Assembly (NCBI RefSeq): GCF_000372725.1 | Contig: NW_005199203.1 | Coordinates: 4,593-68,592 of the forward strand | From: Emiliania huxleyi CCMP1516 | Taxonomy: Eukaryota > Haptophyta > Isochrysidales > Noelaerhabdaceae | DNA length: 64,000 nt | Reading direction: 5' to 3' | In this document: positions 1-12,122 of the stretch, in pieces | Numbering within the stretch: position 1 is the stretch's first letter | Layout: every line of letters starts with the position of its first letter | Notes under the pieces: model-generated | The model's input: only the letters and a program-made list of their open reading frames with translations | Told to the model about the DNA's origin: nothing | Databases searched by the model: none | Program-made: the position numbers and the translations under genes

Positions 1-3000
1 GAGGCGGCGGCGAGCTTGACGCGGAGCCGCGCGTGCTCCTCCTCGGTCAGCGCCTGGTCGCGGCCCGCCGGCGCGAGGGGCGGCTGCGGGATGGAGTAGC
101 CCCTCAGCCGAGGGCCCTGCCCGCAGGAGCCGCCGCCGTCGACGGCGCCCTCCGGCTCCGCGCCTTCCGGCTCCGCGCCCTCTAGCTGGCTGCGGAGGCT
201 GATCGATGCGGGCGCGGGCGGCGTAGCGCCGATGGCGCCGGCGCCGGCGGTGCTCGCCGCATCGTCCGCCGCCTTCTCGTTTGCCGCGTCGTCTGCTGCT
301 CCGAGGAGCGCCGCCTCGAGGCGCGCCTGCACGAGGGCGAGGGGTGTGCGGGGGTGGCGTTCGACTGGAGTTGGGATGCAAGGGGCGAGAGGGCGAGAGG
401 GCGAGATATGAGGGGGGGGGGGGGCGAGCGAGGAGAGCGAGAGAGGGAGAGAGAGGCGCGCCTTGAACGCTTGAAGCTCATCGAGTGATGGCTCAGCCTT
501 GGCGTGCCGCTTCGGTGCGCCGAGCCTGCCGCCGCCGCCCGCAGCGGCGGCGCCCTCCGTACCAGCGGCGACGAGTACGCGCACCGAGCCGTCCTCGCGG
601 AGGGAGAGCTCAACCTACAGAAAGGCGCAGGGGAGCTTCCTGAAAGGCTCCTAGAAGGCTCCGCGTGGCTGGCCTCCGGAGGCGGAACTTGAGACCTTGG
701 CATGCGGCTGCTCCTTGCTGGCCGGCGCCGAGGCTGCCTTCTTGGCCTCCTTGGGCGCAGCAGCTCCGCCGGCTGGCGGCTTGACGGCTGAGCCCTGGAG
801 GAGGGCGAGGCCGGACTTCTTGCGCGGCGGTGGCGGTGCCGTCTTGGCAGCCAGGAGCGGCGTCGCCGTCGCCTCCGCCTCCGCCTCCGCCTCCGCCTCC
901 GCCTCCGCCCCCGCCTCCGCCTCCGCCTCCGGCTCGCCCTTCTCTGCCGATGGAGGGAGGAGCACGTTGATCGGGCCGCACACAGCGGCACCCTCCGCCT
1001 CGGTGCCGCCCTCCCCTGCTGGAGCGCCGCGAGCCTCCCCCTCCGAAGCCAGGCTGCCGGCCGGCTCTGCCCCGGCGGCTGCCGAGCCCGCCAGCGCGTC
1101 CGCCTGCTGCAAGATGAGCTCGGCGGCGGTCGAGTCGTTGACGAGCATGTCGGCGGTCGCCTATGGGGAAGGCTCCGAGGCGGTCCATACGAAGCCTCCC
1201 AGAGGAGAGTCGCTGGACCTGCGAGGTCGCCGTCTCGGTCCGCCCCGCCACAGAGAGGGTGAGGGAGAGGCCACGGCGGCGCGTCGAGCCGGTTGCCTGG
1301 TCCGGCTGCCGCTCAGCCGGCAGCGCCGCCACCTCCCCCCCCTCCTCCTCCTCGGCGCTCTCGAGGTCGCTCTCCTGGATGGAGTCGAGGATGGGGTCGA
1401 GCCGCAGGAGGCGGGCCTCTACCACGTCGCCGTCGGGGCCGTGCGGCTTATACGAGACCTCGAGCCTGCGGGGCAGAGTGCACAGAGGGTGAGGACAGGG
1501 CCGTCGAGGACAGGAGCGTCGCTGCATTCTAGTGGGGATGCGTGTGTTCTCCGGGAAGAGCCGTGCTTGCTCGACTAGCCAGAGCCTGTGGCGAGCGTCT
1601 ACGGCACCGTACCCGGCGAGTGCGCCGGAGAGCACCGCTGCGATCGCGGTCGCCTCGTCTTCGAAGCCCTCGGAGCGGGGCGCGGGGCGTTTGCCGAGAA
1701 CACACGTGTGCAGGGGCCGGCAGCTCGATACGAGCGGGTCCCCACTCTCCTCGGACGCCTCGCTCGTGGCATCGCTCGCGGTGTCGCTGCCGTACTCCCA
1801 CTCCTCTGCCTCGGCCGCTGCCGCCTCTGCCTCCTGCTCCACCTCTGCCGCCTCCGCCTCGGTCTCGGTCGCGTCGATGGCCGCAAGGGCCCAGGCGTGC
1901 AGCGCTGCGGAGTGCTGCCGCTCCTCCTGTGCCTCCTCCACTGCCTTCACCACCTCCTTCTCTTCCTCCTCCGCGGCCTTCTCCTCCTCCTCCTTCTCTT
2001 CCTCCTCCTCCTCTGGGCCGGCGCCCAACGCCTCTGAGGAGTTGAAGGGTGTGGCCGTCGACATCGGCGGGGGCGCGCCCTTCACCCCGTCGTCGAGCTC
2101 CGAGCGCCGCGGGCTCTGAGACGGCGAGAAGGACGGGGAGCGGCGGGAGGCTGGGCCTCGCGGCCGCGCCAGCAGCGCCGTCGCGAGCGCGTCCGCCTCG
2201 TGGCCCTTGATGTCCTCCTCCAGACCCTCCTCCTCGGCCGCCGCGTCCGATGCCGCCGCTGATACTGCGTCCGACACCGACGCGACCTCCTCGTCGTCGT
2301 CCTCGTCCGCCGCCGCCTCAAAGCGGACGTGGCGGCGCTCCGCCGTGTCCGCCCTCTCGCGCGAGAAGCGGGCTCCTCGGCTGGCGGCGTCGGCGTCGCG
2401 CGTGGTGCTGCGCAAAGAGATGCCGCCCGACTTGAGCTCGGCGCCGAGGGCGAGCTGGACGTCTCGGGAGGAGACGCTTCGCGGGCTGGCCGCCTCGTCC
2501 GACTGCGACGACTCGGAGAGGACCGTGTCGCCCGAGCCGCCCCTGGGCACGCCGCCCTTGGCAAGCCGCTCGATCTGCTGCGACATCTCCGACATGGTTG
2601 ACGCCAGAGACGCGGCGAGATCCTCCCCGGAGCCGCTTTTCACTGGGCCGGCAGGCTCGGAGCCGCTCTTCACGACAGGCTCGGCAGACGCCGTCACCTC
2701 GTTGTCGTCCTCGTCGCCCTCGCCGAGCTCGGCGGTCAAAAGGGAGCCCGTGCTCTCAAAGTGCGTGGCAGCGGGAGGAGCGGTGGTAAGGCCACCGCAC
2801 CACTCACGCTTGACGTCAGCGTTGGCAGCGCGTAGAGTGAGGCGGACGCTTCCGTCTGCTCCTAGAATTTTGATACCAAGCCCGTCATCGTCGCCACGGA
2901 TGGACATGGAGTCGAGCGGCAGGATCCGGTCGGGCTTTCCGTCGAGTCGGGGTCCGATCTTCCGCACAGTGAAGCAAGGCCCGCCCTTGATTGTCTCGAT

Positions 3001-3081
3001 TGCGCACCACCTTGCCTGGTACGAGGACGTGAGGCGGCCCGTCTTCACCTCGAGCGGGCCAGATGGCAGGGTGGCCACCAT
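1..3081 (-). CDS. PH-domain protein with long acidic tail, 3' end beyond window
   Basis: Exons on the minus strand: 3081-1219, 1160-696, 614-462, 326 to beyond base 1. Residues ~10-105 from the chosen ATG look like a pleckstrin-homology domain (start VKTGRLTSSYQARWCAI, end KREWCGGLTTA with the expected C-terminal Trp). A phosphoinositide or protein docking role is inferred from the fold only. The rest is Ser/Ala/Glu-rich, with acidic coiled-coil-like runs and an (EA)n tract near 870-930. The 58-nt intron 1218-1161 is required because it restores frame. Introns 695-615 (81 nt, contains a stop) and 461-327 (135 nt) are multiples of three. The last one starts with GC and both its splice sites lie in the same 11-nt word AGGCGCGCCTC. 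An ATG at 3174 is in frame but adds 31 non-domain residues, so 3081 is preferred. A further in-frame intron near 1470-1560 is possible. Confidence 0.7.
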
Positions 3082-3762
3082 TCGGGCTGGCTGTAGGTCG
3101 GAGTGGCCGAACACCGGCTCCCGACGCCGCCGCAATTCACTCACGCCCGGGAAGAAAATTCGGGCACCGAGCAACCGGCAACATCATCCGTGGAGGTACA
3201 AGTGTTCGAAGAGAGAGTGGACCTGAGCAACGATATGACTTGGCGGCAAATGATCGCAGTGGGCGTCAGAAGAGTCGTCCTTGCGCGAGGAGAGCTCGAT
3301 AAACTCGAGGGGCCAAAATATGCTGCTAGCGGGGCAGAGTTGCGCCGAAAGGCGGGAGAAGCCGCGAGTAAGGACCGTCCCCTCCCCTCAGCAGAGCGGG
3401 CGAGAATCCTAACGGATTCACGCACTGTTTATCTTCATCACCCAAAAACAATTTCAAGCCGCAAGTAAGGATACATTGGCGCGCTATGGAAGGGTCCGTC
3501 GGCGTCTCGTGCGTCCACACTGGGAGCTACACGGCACGGGTTGCTGACTGACATCGCACGGGAAGAAAATTCGCGGCGAGAACTATGGTGCGATGAACTA
3601 GCGATATGCTGGTGAAGAACAATCTGCTCCGTCGCACGTACGCTAGGCAGAAGCTGACCATACTCGCGTGGCTTTCCCCTTGGGATTCACGCCGGCTTTC
3701 GTCCCTTACCAAACGTCAGGTCCTGGACGCGGCGCGGACACCCGTGTCTAGATAGCAGCACC
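3082..3762. promoter_or_regulatory. Divergent intergenic region between PH gene and AAA ATPase
   Basis: The PH gene (-) and the ATPase gene (+) start on opposite sides, so both promoters should lie here. The word GGGAAGAAAATTCG occurs twice (about 3149 and 3556). Its reverse complement near the PH start resembles the AATTCTTTTTCTCGCG motif seen upstream of other genes in the window. A stretch at about 3335-3395 (minus sense CGCGGCTTCT, CCTTTCGGCGCAACTCT) recurs at 13385-13440 upstream of the F-box/RCC1 gene, in the same orientation relative to its gene. No TATA box was identified. Confidence 0.4.
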
Positions 3763-5205
3763 ATGTCTTCCTCTCCTATCCTCGTCGACCGCGTCCCCGA
3801 GCTCCTCACTCGCACGGAGCCGCTCTCGCCTTCGCTGCTCGCGTCTCTCGCCGTCGGGCCGGATCCGACCATCGTCGAGCTTCCGGCGGGGACCGAGCTG
3901 CACAGCCTCGTTGCTTCGCACGTGATGAAGCACGCCAGCGCGGCGAGGTCGTTCGGCATGCGCGTGGGCTCTGGCAACAGCCGCTGCTGCGATGGCAGCG
4001 ACAGCGAGGACGACGACGACGCGCAGAGCCGCGTCGCCACCAAGGTGCTCGGCCTCGGCACGTTTGAGTTCACCTTTGAGTCAGCCAAGATCTTTGCGGT
4101 GCACCACACGCTGGGCGAGGTGGTCGGCACGAATTGCAGCGCATCTCTCATGCGCACGCTCGTGCTCGTCTCGGACGCCGACATCAGCGCGCTCGTCCGC
4201 TTCTGCGACCATCTCATCGCCAGCGCGGACGCCTGCACCGGCAACGTCTTCAACATCTTCCGCTGGCACGTGCAGCATCAGTATTGGCACAAGGCCGAGA
4301 CGGCGCAAGCTCGGCCCGTGGAGTCGGTGGTGCTGCCCGCGGAGCTGAAGAGCAAGCTGGTAGACGACATCGCTGACTTTGCGGCGCCGGCGACCAAGCA
4401 ATGGTACGTCCAGCACGGCATCCCGTACAAGCGGTCCTACCTGCTGCACGGCTCGCCGGGCGCGGGCAAGACCTCCATCATCCAGGCGCTCGCGGGCCGC
4501 TTCAAGCGCAACGTGTGCTACTTCTCGTCGCTCTCGCACCCCGAGATGACGGACGACGGCCTCAAGAGCGCCGTGCAGAGGGTACCAGCCAAGTCGATCC
4601 TCGTCTTTGAGGACATCGACGCCGTCTTCACGGGAGGGCGCGGCAAGAAGGACGGAGACAAGTCCGCGGTGACCTTCTCCGGCTTGCTCAACGCGCTCGA
4701 CGGAGTGGGCGGCTCTTCGGGGCAGCTCTTTGTGCTCACCACCAACCACCGCGAGCGGCTCGACCCCGCGCTGATCCGCAACGGCCGCGTTGACATGCAC
4801 GTCCACTTCTCCGACGCGACTAGCGAGCAGATGCGGATGCTGTTTGCGCAGTTCTACCCAAAGGCGGAGCCAGCCCTTGCCGCGGCCTTTGAGGAGGCGC
4901 TGACCGCCGAGCTGGGCGAGAGGACCGTCTCGATGGCGCAGCTGCAGGCCTACTTTATCCAGATGCGCAAGCGACCCGCAGAGGCGGCCGCAGCGGAGGT
5001 GAAGAAGGTGATGGAGGAGGTGGTGACACGCATGATCCGGGAGGATGAGGGCGCGGCGTCCGATGGCAAGACGCAGCCGGGGGAGGAGGCGGCGGCGGAG
5101 GAGGAGGCGGCGGTGGCGGGGGAGGAGAAGAAGGAGCCGCAGAAGGCAGCCGCCGCGGCCCAGCCCAGTAAGGAGGTGCACGTCCACGTGCATGTCGGAT
5201 CGTGA
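3763..5205 (+). CDS. BCS1-like AAA ATPase
   Basis: Single-exon ORF of 480 residues with a BCS1-type AAA module. Walker A is GSPGAGKT (230-237), Walker B is ILVFEDID (279-286), sensor 1 is TTNH (326-329), followed by LDPALIRNGRVD (333-344). In the BCS1 family these proteins act as ATP-driven translocases or chaperones; mitochondrial BCS1 inserts the Rieske protein into complex III. Residues 1-200 hold the BCS1-N-like region, but no clear N-terminal transmembrane helix is visible, so a mitochondrial inner-membrane role is uncertain and other BCS1-type AAA proteins are possible. The C-terminus (from ~400) is Ala/Glu-rich and ends in a His/Val-rich stretch. The first in-frame ATG gives a full-length domain. 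It faces the NHL/BTB gene tail to tail, 252 bases apart. Confidence 0.88.
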   Translation: MSSSPILVDRVPELLTRTEPLSPSLLASLAVGPDPTIVELPAGTELHSLVASHVMKHASAARSFGMRVGSGNSRCCDGSDSEDDDDAQSRVATKVLGLGTFEFTFESAKIFAVHHTLGEVVGTNCSASLMRTLVLVSDADISALVRFCDHLIASADACTGNVFNIFRWHVQHQYWHKAETAQARPVESVVLPAELKSKLVDDIADFAAPATKQWYVQHGIPYKRSYLLHGSPGAGKTSIIQALAGRFKRNVCYFSSLSHPEMTDDGLKSAVQRVPAKSILVFEDIDAVFTGGRGKKDGDKSAVTFSGLLNALDGVGGSSGQLFVLTTNHRERLDPALIRNGRVDMHVHFSDATSEQMRMLFAQFYPKAEPALAAAFEEALTAELGERTVSMAQLQAYFIQMRKRPAEAAAAEVKKVMEEVVTRMIREDEGAASDGKTQPGEEAAAEEEAAVAGEEKKEPQKAAAAAQPSKEVHVHVHVGS

Positions 5206-5457
5206 ACGTGATCGAGGGCGAGCGGAGCCCGGTAGACCGTCTAGAGCCCGAACCTGGGAGCTGGTTTGTGTGTGGCTCGCGAGTGTCGCGAGAGCGCACG
5301 TGACTCGTGAGAGATAGAGAAGTGACAAGAAGAAGTATAGTGTACGAGAGGTGCCGCCCGAGACATCGGATATATGTGGGAGAACCGGCCAGGGACAAAC
5401 CTCTCGAGGACGCGACACAGACCGCGGACCAGCACACCCCACCGCACATATGCAAGG

Positions 5458-7223
5458 TCATAGGTAGGAGCTTTCAAAAGCTGACATGGCCTCGCGGTCC
5501 ACACACCACAGAGATCGATGTAGAGAGAGCGAGGCGACGCCCGCGCCCTGGCAGCGTGCGGCACCCTCAAACACGCTCAGGTGCGCCGCCGCCGCACGAG
5601 CAGCGCCCATCTTGAGCTCCGCCACCTGGTCGAGCGCGTCGCCGAGCAGCCCCTTGGCTACGCCGAGGTCGCGCAGCTGCTCCACGCCGCCGCTCGCCCG
5701 CACCTCGGCGGCGTTGTCGGCCACGTAGCGGCGGCACTGCGCGAGCAGCCGCCCGTCGCCCGTCGCGTGCGCCGCCTCGAGCAGCGGCACGGCGCTCGCC
5801 GGCCCGACGCTCTCCTGCAGCGCCTGTGCGCACAGCAGCTCGAGGCGCGGCACCTGGTACATCTGCGCCAGCTGCCGCAGGTCGAGCGCGCGCTGCGCTC
5901 TGCCGCCCTCCTCCTCGCCGAGGTCGAGCTGGTCGGTGCAGAGGTAGCGGACGAGGGCGGTGAAGGTGGCGAGGTCGGTGTTGCGCACCGTGACCTCGGC
6001 GGCGTCGCGCTCCTTCATGCCGATGCCGAACATGGTCCGAAAGAACACGGACCGCACGCAGAGGACACTTGCTGACGTGCTCGAGGCGCTTTTCGTCATC
6101 GCCGACGATGAAGGTGACCTTGCCCTCGGGGAGAGTGGGGTCGCCGCACATCTTTCCGAAGTCGTCCACCATGGTCGAGGGCGGCACCACAATCGGCGCG
6201 AAGGTGGGAGGCGGAGGAGGCGCCGACACGCAGACCTGGCGGAGGCCACCGTCGTTCGTGCAAACCAGCAGCGTGCTGCCGTCGGCGCTGACGGCGACGC
6301 CGAGTGGGTTTGTGAACTGCGCCGCGTCGCCCACGCCATCAGCGTCGCCGCTAGTGCCGCTGCCCGCGAGCGTCGTCACAGCACCCGTCGCCACCTCGAC
6401 CCGCCGGATCTTGTGGTTGCCGAAGTCTGTCACAAACAGCGCGCTGCCGTCCGGGCTGATGGCGACGTCGATTGGGCGGTAGAACTGCGCCGCGCCGCCC
6501 GCGCCATCCGTGCTGCCGCAGTCGCCGCTGCCCGCGAGAGTGGTCACCGCGCCAGTCGCCACCTCCACCCGCCGGATCTTGTCGTTGAGGTGGTCCGCAA
6601 CAAACAGCGCGCTGCCGTCTGGGCTGATGGTGATGCCGCTTGGGTAATAGAACTGCGCCGCGCCACCCACGCCATCGGCGCTGCCCACGGTGCCGCTTCC
6701 TGCCACCGTCGTCACCGCGCCAGTCGCCACCTCCACCCGCAGGATCTTGTCGTTGCGGAAGTCTGCCAGAAACAGAGCGCTGCCATCGGGGCTGATGGCG
6801 ACGCCGTGTGCGTGTTTGAACTGCGCCGCGCCACCCACGCCGTCAGCGTTGCCTTCCTCGCCACTGCCCGCAAGCGTGGTCACCGCGCCAGTCGCAGCCT
6901 CCACTCGCCGGATCTTGTAGTTGCCGCAGTCCGCCACAAACAGCGCGCTGCCGTCCGGGCTAATGGCGATGCCGCGAAAGCTGACGCCTTCCAGGGCGGC
7001 CACGCTGCGCACGCGCCCGGCCGCAGAGACGTGCAGCACTCAGTCATCAGTGGTGACGTACCACGCGCCCGCGTGATCTCACGACACCATACACGGCAAG
7101 CGCTGCCAGAGGGCCGTCCTCTCCCTGGAGCGGCAGCGTGGTGACCTGGCCGAAGACGGGCGCGCCAAAGAGGGGCGCCTCGAAGGAGACGCTCCCGAGT
7201 AACGGATTTTGGCCCATGCGCAT
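5458..7223 (-). CDS. NHL-repeat beta-propeller fused to BTB/POZ domain
   Basis: Exon 1 is 7223-7088 (MRMGQNPLLGSVSFEAP...), then a likely 49-nt intron 7087-7039, then 7038-5458. The protein has five near-identical ~56-residue NHL repeats (unit AISPDGSALFVAD..NDKIRR, then GAVTTLAGSG), a proline linker, and a BTB domain (GKVTFIVGDDEKRLEHVSK ... VLCVRSVFFRTMFGIGM) with a helical BACK-like tail. BTB proteins commonly serve as Cullin-3 substrate adaptors, with the propeller as the likely substrate-binding face (inference). The reading frame changes by one base inside the BTB domain near 6067, exactly between LEHVSK and VLCVRS, with no room for an intron. This is either a sequencing error or a recent disabling mutation. 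The repeats are so alike that collapse or expansion in assembly is also possible. Confidence 0.75.
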
Positions 7224-8142
7224 GCTCTTCCTCGTGCTCGCCGCGCGCTCGGGAGCCGGAGTGGCGGGGTCGGAGCTGCTGCAACGGCGCGAGTGGCCGC
7301 GAGGGGTCGTACTGGGGCTCTCCAGAGGGCGAGACCACTACGCGGTGCTCGCGGCGGCGCACGGGGCAGCTTCAGCTGAAACAGAGCCTCAGCAGCGCCT
7401 TCAGGCAGTGCAGCACAACGCCAGTGGCCTCTCTGGAGCTATGCGGCGGCTGGCGGGCCTGTGCGATGGCGCCGATCCGTGGGCTCGGGACGCGCAGTCG
7501 GCTCGCGTGCCGGTTGCCGAGTCAGCCTGGCTGGCGAGAAGCGCCAGGCGCGCATCGAAAAGGAAACGCAGTTTACCGAATACCGTTCCACCCCCTCGAT
7601 CCCAAAGTGCGTCGCAGTACTGCGCCAGGTAGGTAGGTAGAAAGGTGAAGAACAGCCAGGCTCGGACTGGACACCAACGCGGTATGGGTGGACGCTGGAC
7701 AGATGATGACGACACGCACGAGCGACACACAGACACAAACAGGCTCACAAGACACACAGCCAGCTGGCTGCCACACACCCTGAGTCGGCGTACACATAAC
7801 TCAGGGCCACATCCTCCCTGTCGCCCCCCCCAGCACTCCACGGTGCCAAGGGCACAAACAAGGGCACAACAAACAACAGACGACAGGAATTGACATGTGA
7901 GGCTAGAGCAGCTTGCTCCACCTCTAGCAATCTCACCGGCCTGCGAGGCACGGACGAGACCGTATGTGGGGTCTAGTGAGGTGTCTATGGACGCTCTGCC
8001 GCCCCTTTACGTAACGGCTGAAAAGAATTTTTGGATGCAGGCGGCGATCCCAAAGTGGGCGGCTGTGGCAAGCAGGGTGCTAGGAACCTCATCGACACCA
8101 GCGCTCCTCCCTCGCGGTCAAGACGGAGGTGCCGGAGTTCAC
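7224..8142. other. Intergenic region
   Basis: No coding region I can support. It lies between the NHL/BTB start (minus) and the Sec14 start (plus), so both promoters should be here. The sequence GAAAAGAATTTTTGG near 8020 is an A/T-rich patch about 120 bases before the Sec14 ATG. An in-frame extension of the Sec14 ORF back to 7897 exists but looks non-coding. Confidence 0.4.
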
Positions 8143-9628
8143 ATGCCTCTCACTGCCGAGCAAGAGAAGGCGCTGAAGCCGCTGCTTTTAAAGGGCACGC
8201 TGGCGACCGACGCCTCCCTCGAGCCCTTTCTCGCGGCTGTCGAACCCGATCTGCTCGCAGCGCTTGGGACCGACCACCCGCTGGCCGGCGACTCGCTACA
8301 ATTGCGCCGCTTCTTGGTCGCGAGAAAGTTCAAAGTGCCCGCGACGGTCGAGATGATATCAGCGCACGTCAAGTGGCGGGCCGAGAACTTGCCGATCAAG
8401 CCTGAGGGCGCCGTCCTCGCTGAGCTCCAGAAGGGCAAGTTCTATTCGTATGGCACCGACGCCGCCGGGCGGCCTCTCGTCCTCATACACAGCGGCAAGT
8501 TCGACCCGGCGACGCGAGACCTCGAGGCGAGCGTGCGCTCCGTCTTTTACGAGATCGAGAGGGTGATCGCGCAGCTGCCGCCCGGCCAGGCCCAGTTCGC
8601 CGTCTTTTACGACCGTACCGGCTTCTCCATCAAGAAGAACTGGGACTACACGCTGCTCAAGGCGGGTCGACGCCCCGTCCACGCCTCAGACTCACAGCCC
8701 TGAGGCTTTACCACCCACCCTCTGCACACCTCACCTCTCTCAGGCGGTATAGTGTAGTAAGCGACTCTTCACGAAGAAGACACACCCACAGCACGCCAGG
8801 CTCCTGCTGAGCTTTCTTTCTAGGCGGTCTTCACCCAGCTGAGCGACAACTACCCGGAGCGGCTCGGCGCCGGGCACCGCCCATGCAGATGTGGAACTCA
8901 ATGCGCACATGTCTTCATTCGCAACCGAGACGACACGCGCCTTGTCAGCTGTGTATTCGAGGCTGTATTCGGCCGCACAACTCGTTTTGTTCATGGCGGT
9001 GCTCCGAGTGCGCTGCACGACCGAGTCCGCACTCCCGTGCCCTAACCCATTCGTACACTGCGACGGTCGCCTCCCGTCCGGCGAGCTCTCAACCACAACT
9101 AAATCATCGAACCACCAGATGATATTGCCGATTGGATGCATAAGGTACGTCTACCCGTCCGGCAAGCTCCTCCCGATGCTGTGGGGCCTGGTCAAGCACT
9201 TCCTCGACGCGCGCACACGTTCAAAGGTGCACGAGCCGCAGCCGCGCGGCGCCTTGCACTCTACTCATGCCGCGGGACGGGGATGGGGGGGGGGTGGCAT
9301 GCTTGTGGGTCTGGGCGCCTGTGGAGATCGCGAGAGATTCTCCGCCTGGCCCTTCCCCCTACCGCTGTGCGTGTGGCGAGATGTGTTCCTCACCCCGGCC
9401 CCCGATCCCACTAGGTCAAGTTCATCAATACGCAGGAGGAGCTCCTCAAGAGCCTGCCCGCCGAGTACGCCCCGACCGCCTAGAGACGCGCAGCCAGCTC
9501 GCACTCTCATCAACAGTGCCCTCCCCCCCCCGCACTGCTGACGACGCAGGTACGTCCCGACGGCCTACGGGGGCAGCTCGACCCACGCCTTCGACCCCGC
9601 CACCTGCGGGCTAGTGTCGGGCGAGTGA
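8143..9628 (+). CDS. Sec14/CRAL-TRIO lipid-transfer protein, five exons
   Basis: Exons 8143-8661, 8824-8873, 9145-9226, 9415-9464 and 9550-9628 join in frame. Together they give a CRAL-TRIO N region (LRRFLVARKFKVPATVEMI), the lipid-binding core (GRPLVLIHSGKFDP, FAVFYDRTGFSIKKNWDYTL, then VFTQLSDNYPERLGAG, YVYPSGKLLPMLW) and a short tail (LLKSLPAEY). Sec14 proteins exchange phosphatidylinositol and other lipids between membranes. The splice junctions restore the family pattern exactly. Introns 1 (8662-8823) and 2 (8874-9144) start with GC, the others with GT. Intron 4 (9465-9549) is bordered by two copies of an 18-nt word (GTACGcCCCGACcGCCTA / GTACGtCCCGACgGCCTA) that overlap both splice sites, a sign of recent intron gain. 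The start at 8143 leaves a normal N-terminus. Confidence 0.85.
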
Positions 9629-9764
9629 TGTGTCGCCGGGGTTCGCGGCGCGCAGCCCCTGGCCAGTGCCGTCGGCGCCAGTGCGGCAGTGGCCGAGCGC
9701 GTGCCAGTCGCAGGCCCCCTCACTCTTGGTCTCTCTCTCTCCCCCCCGGTCTTTTCGATCATCG

Positions 9765-9905
9765 AAAAAAGAAATAAATAAAACAGACAACCCATGCAAG
9801 GGAGGGTGGATGGGAGGACGGCACACCGCCACCACACAGGGATTTTAAGGAGAGAAGTGCGGTGCTAGCCGTCGTCCACCCTTCTTCCACCTCGCAGCGG
9901 TCTGT
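9765..9905 (+). repeat. Dispersed promoter-linked repeat, copy 1
   Basis: An A-rich stretch (AAAAAAGAAATAAATAAA) is followed by ACAGACAACCC, then GGATGGGAGGACGGCAC, CCACACAGGGATTTTAAGG and GCTAGCCGTCG. The same order recurs at 13003-13218, with shorter copies at 23938-24015 and 61888-61985. All lie on the same strand as the next gene and upstream of its start codon; this one is ~180 bases before the wax-synthase-like gene. Confidence 0.75.
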
Positions 9906-10082
9906 GTTCGGCTGTGGACTTAGGGTGCGCTTTGCCGTCAGCGCCTGTGTCGAGCCTGTCTGCTGTGTGAGAGAGAGTTGTCCTTAGGCGGCTCCCGTGG
10001 GTTCCCTGTGATAATGGAAAATTCTTTTGCAGAAAATTCTTTTTCTGGCTTGGCTGCAATCCCGCGCTCGCACACGACGAGC

Positions 10083-11635
10083 ATGCCCTCGCTCCTCCTG
10101 CCCGACGCTCAGCCGGTGCTCACCGCTCTCGCCATCCTCGCCCTCACCGCCACTTGCCGCTTTGGCTTTGCCGTCGTGACTCGGCTCCTCGGCACCTCCA
10201 AGTTGCTGCTCTGGCCGGCAGCCGGTGCGATGGCCGCTCTACCCTTTGTGCTCCGCGATCCGCTCCTCGCGTGGTGGGGAGGCACGTACGCCGACGCGCA
10301 GCTCGGCTCCTTCCTCGCAGCGACCGCCTTCGCTTGGTGCTTCTTCCGCGCCATCGAGCGGAGCGTGGGCACCACGCCGGTCGGCGCCGCCGCCAGCCTC
10401 GCCGAGTGGATCTTCTACATGTCGGCCGACGTCGATCCGCGCTACAGGGACGGCAAGCCGCTGCGGCCGCCGCCCGGCAAGCTGCGGTCTCAGCTCGCCA
10501 AGCTCTGCGCGACCTACGCGGCCACTGCGGCCTTTGTCAGCGCAATTGAGCCGTTTGGGTTTCGGCCTACCGCGGCGGTCTGCGAGGCGTGCGGCGTGAG
10601 CGGGCCGCTCGCCGCTGCTCTGGTGCGCGTTGGCGACAACTTGAGCGGTGCCGCCTTCCGCTCCTCTGCCGCCTCCGCTCCCCTGCTCCTCGCGAGCCAG
10701 CTCGGAGCCCTCGCCGAACCTTCGCGGAACCTTCTCTCCGCAGGCACCGTCCTCATCTACCTCTTCCTCTCCCTCCTCCTCACGCTGGGCTCGATCCTCG
10801 TCCTCGCGCAGGGCCACGACCCGATCGACGGCGGCGTCACCCCGTCCCCTACCCCCACGGTACCGAACCCATACCTTACCCCCACGGTACCCAAACCCAC
10901 TTGCCTGCAGGCTTCGACAACCCTGTCTTCAAATCCTGCAGCCCGCGCGAGTTCTGGGGCCGCCGCTGGAACTTGCAGGCAAATCTCCCCATATCTCCCC
11001 ATATCTTGGGCATTCACTGGAATCTCGCAGCCAAGTGGGTTCGGGTGACGTGGGGGTAGGGTAAGGTCCCAGCCTGCAGGCAAGTGCAGCAGCTGCGAAT
11101 CTCGGCTGGGTCACGGCCAGATCTGGGCAAGTATCTGGCCGAGATCTCGGCGGGATCTTGGCGGGATCTCGGCGAGATCTCGGCGAGATCTCGGCGACGG
11201 GGCGGCGGCATCGACAGACATCGACGCCGCCGCCGCCGCCGCCGCGTCAAGACGCGTTCGCATAGCCCCGCCTCTTCCCGCGCCGCAGGTGAACGCGATG
11301 CTCAAGCGCAGCTGCTACAAGCCTCTCGCCGGCGCGGGGCTGGCGGCCCCCCTCGCCACCCTCGCAACCTTCGGCGCGACCACCCCACGCCCCCCCTCCT
11401 CCGACCCGTCGACTGCCCCGCACAGCGCGTCTCTTCACACCTGCCTGCTGCTGTGGACAGGTGCGTCGGCCGGCTTCCACGAGTACCAGTTCGCGCTGTC
11501 GATGCCAGGCTACAGGCCCGCACGTTATCCTTATCGCTGCCACTACTGCTGCTACTGGTACTCTCATCATCATTGTTGAGTGTCATCGTCAGTGTCCTGC
11601 ACAGGGTGGGCACCGCCTCCGTCTTCTTCCTCGGC

Positions 11636-11701
<66 letters not shown>

Positions 11702-11806
11702 CCTCCCTCCCTCCCTCCCTCCCTCCCTCCCTCCCTCCCTCCCCCCCCCCTCTCTCCCCCCCCCTCTCCCCCCCCCCCTTCTCTCTCTCTCTCACTCTCA
11801 CTCTCA

Positions 11807-11837
<31 letters not shown>

Positions 11838-12056
11838 GTCCTGCTGCAATTGTTTGGGCGCCTCGTCCCCTTCCACGTCTCGACCATCAAGTCGGTCTCC
11901 AAGCACGAGGAGGGCGCGTGGACCTTNNNNNNNNNNNNNNNNNNNNNNNNNNNNNNNNNNNNNNNNNNNNNNNNNNNNNNNNNNNNNNNNNNNNNNNNNN
12001 NNNNNNNNNNNNNNNNNNNNNNNNNNATCTCTCCCTCCGCTCTCTCCCTCCCTCTA

Positions 12057-12122
<66 letters not shown>

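Noticed and set aside
182-991. Arg-rich minus ORF and many Arg/Pro-rich ORFs opposite real genes
   Set aside because: Shadow frames of GC-rich coding sequence; the true frames carry domains and consistent splicing.
8738-8750. Alternative acceptor CTCTCAG|GCGG in the first Sec14 intron
   Set aside because: Using it would put stops in frame; the AG at 8823 restores VFTQLSDNYPERLG.
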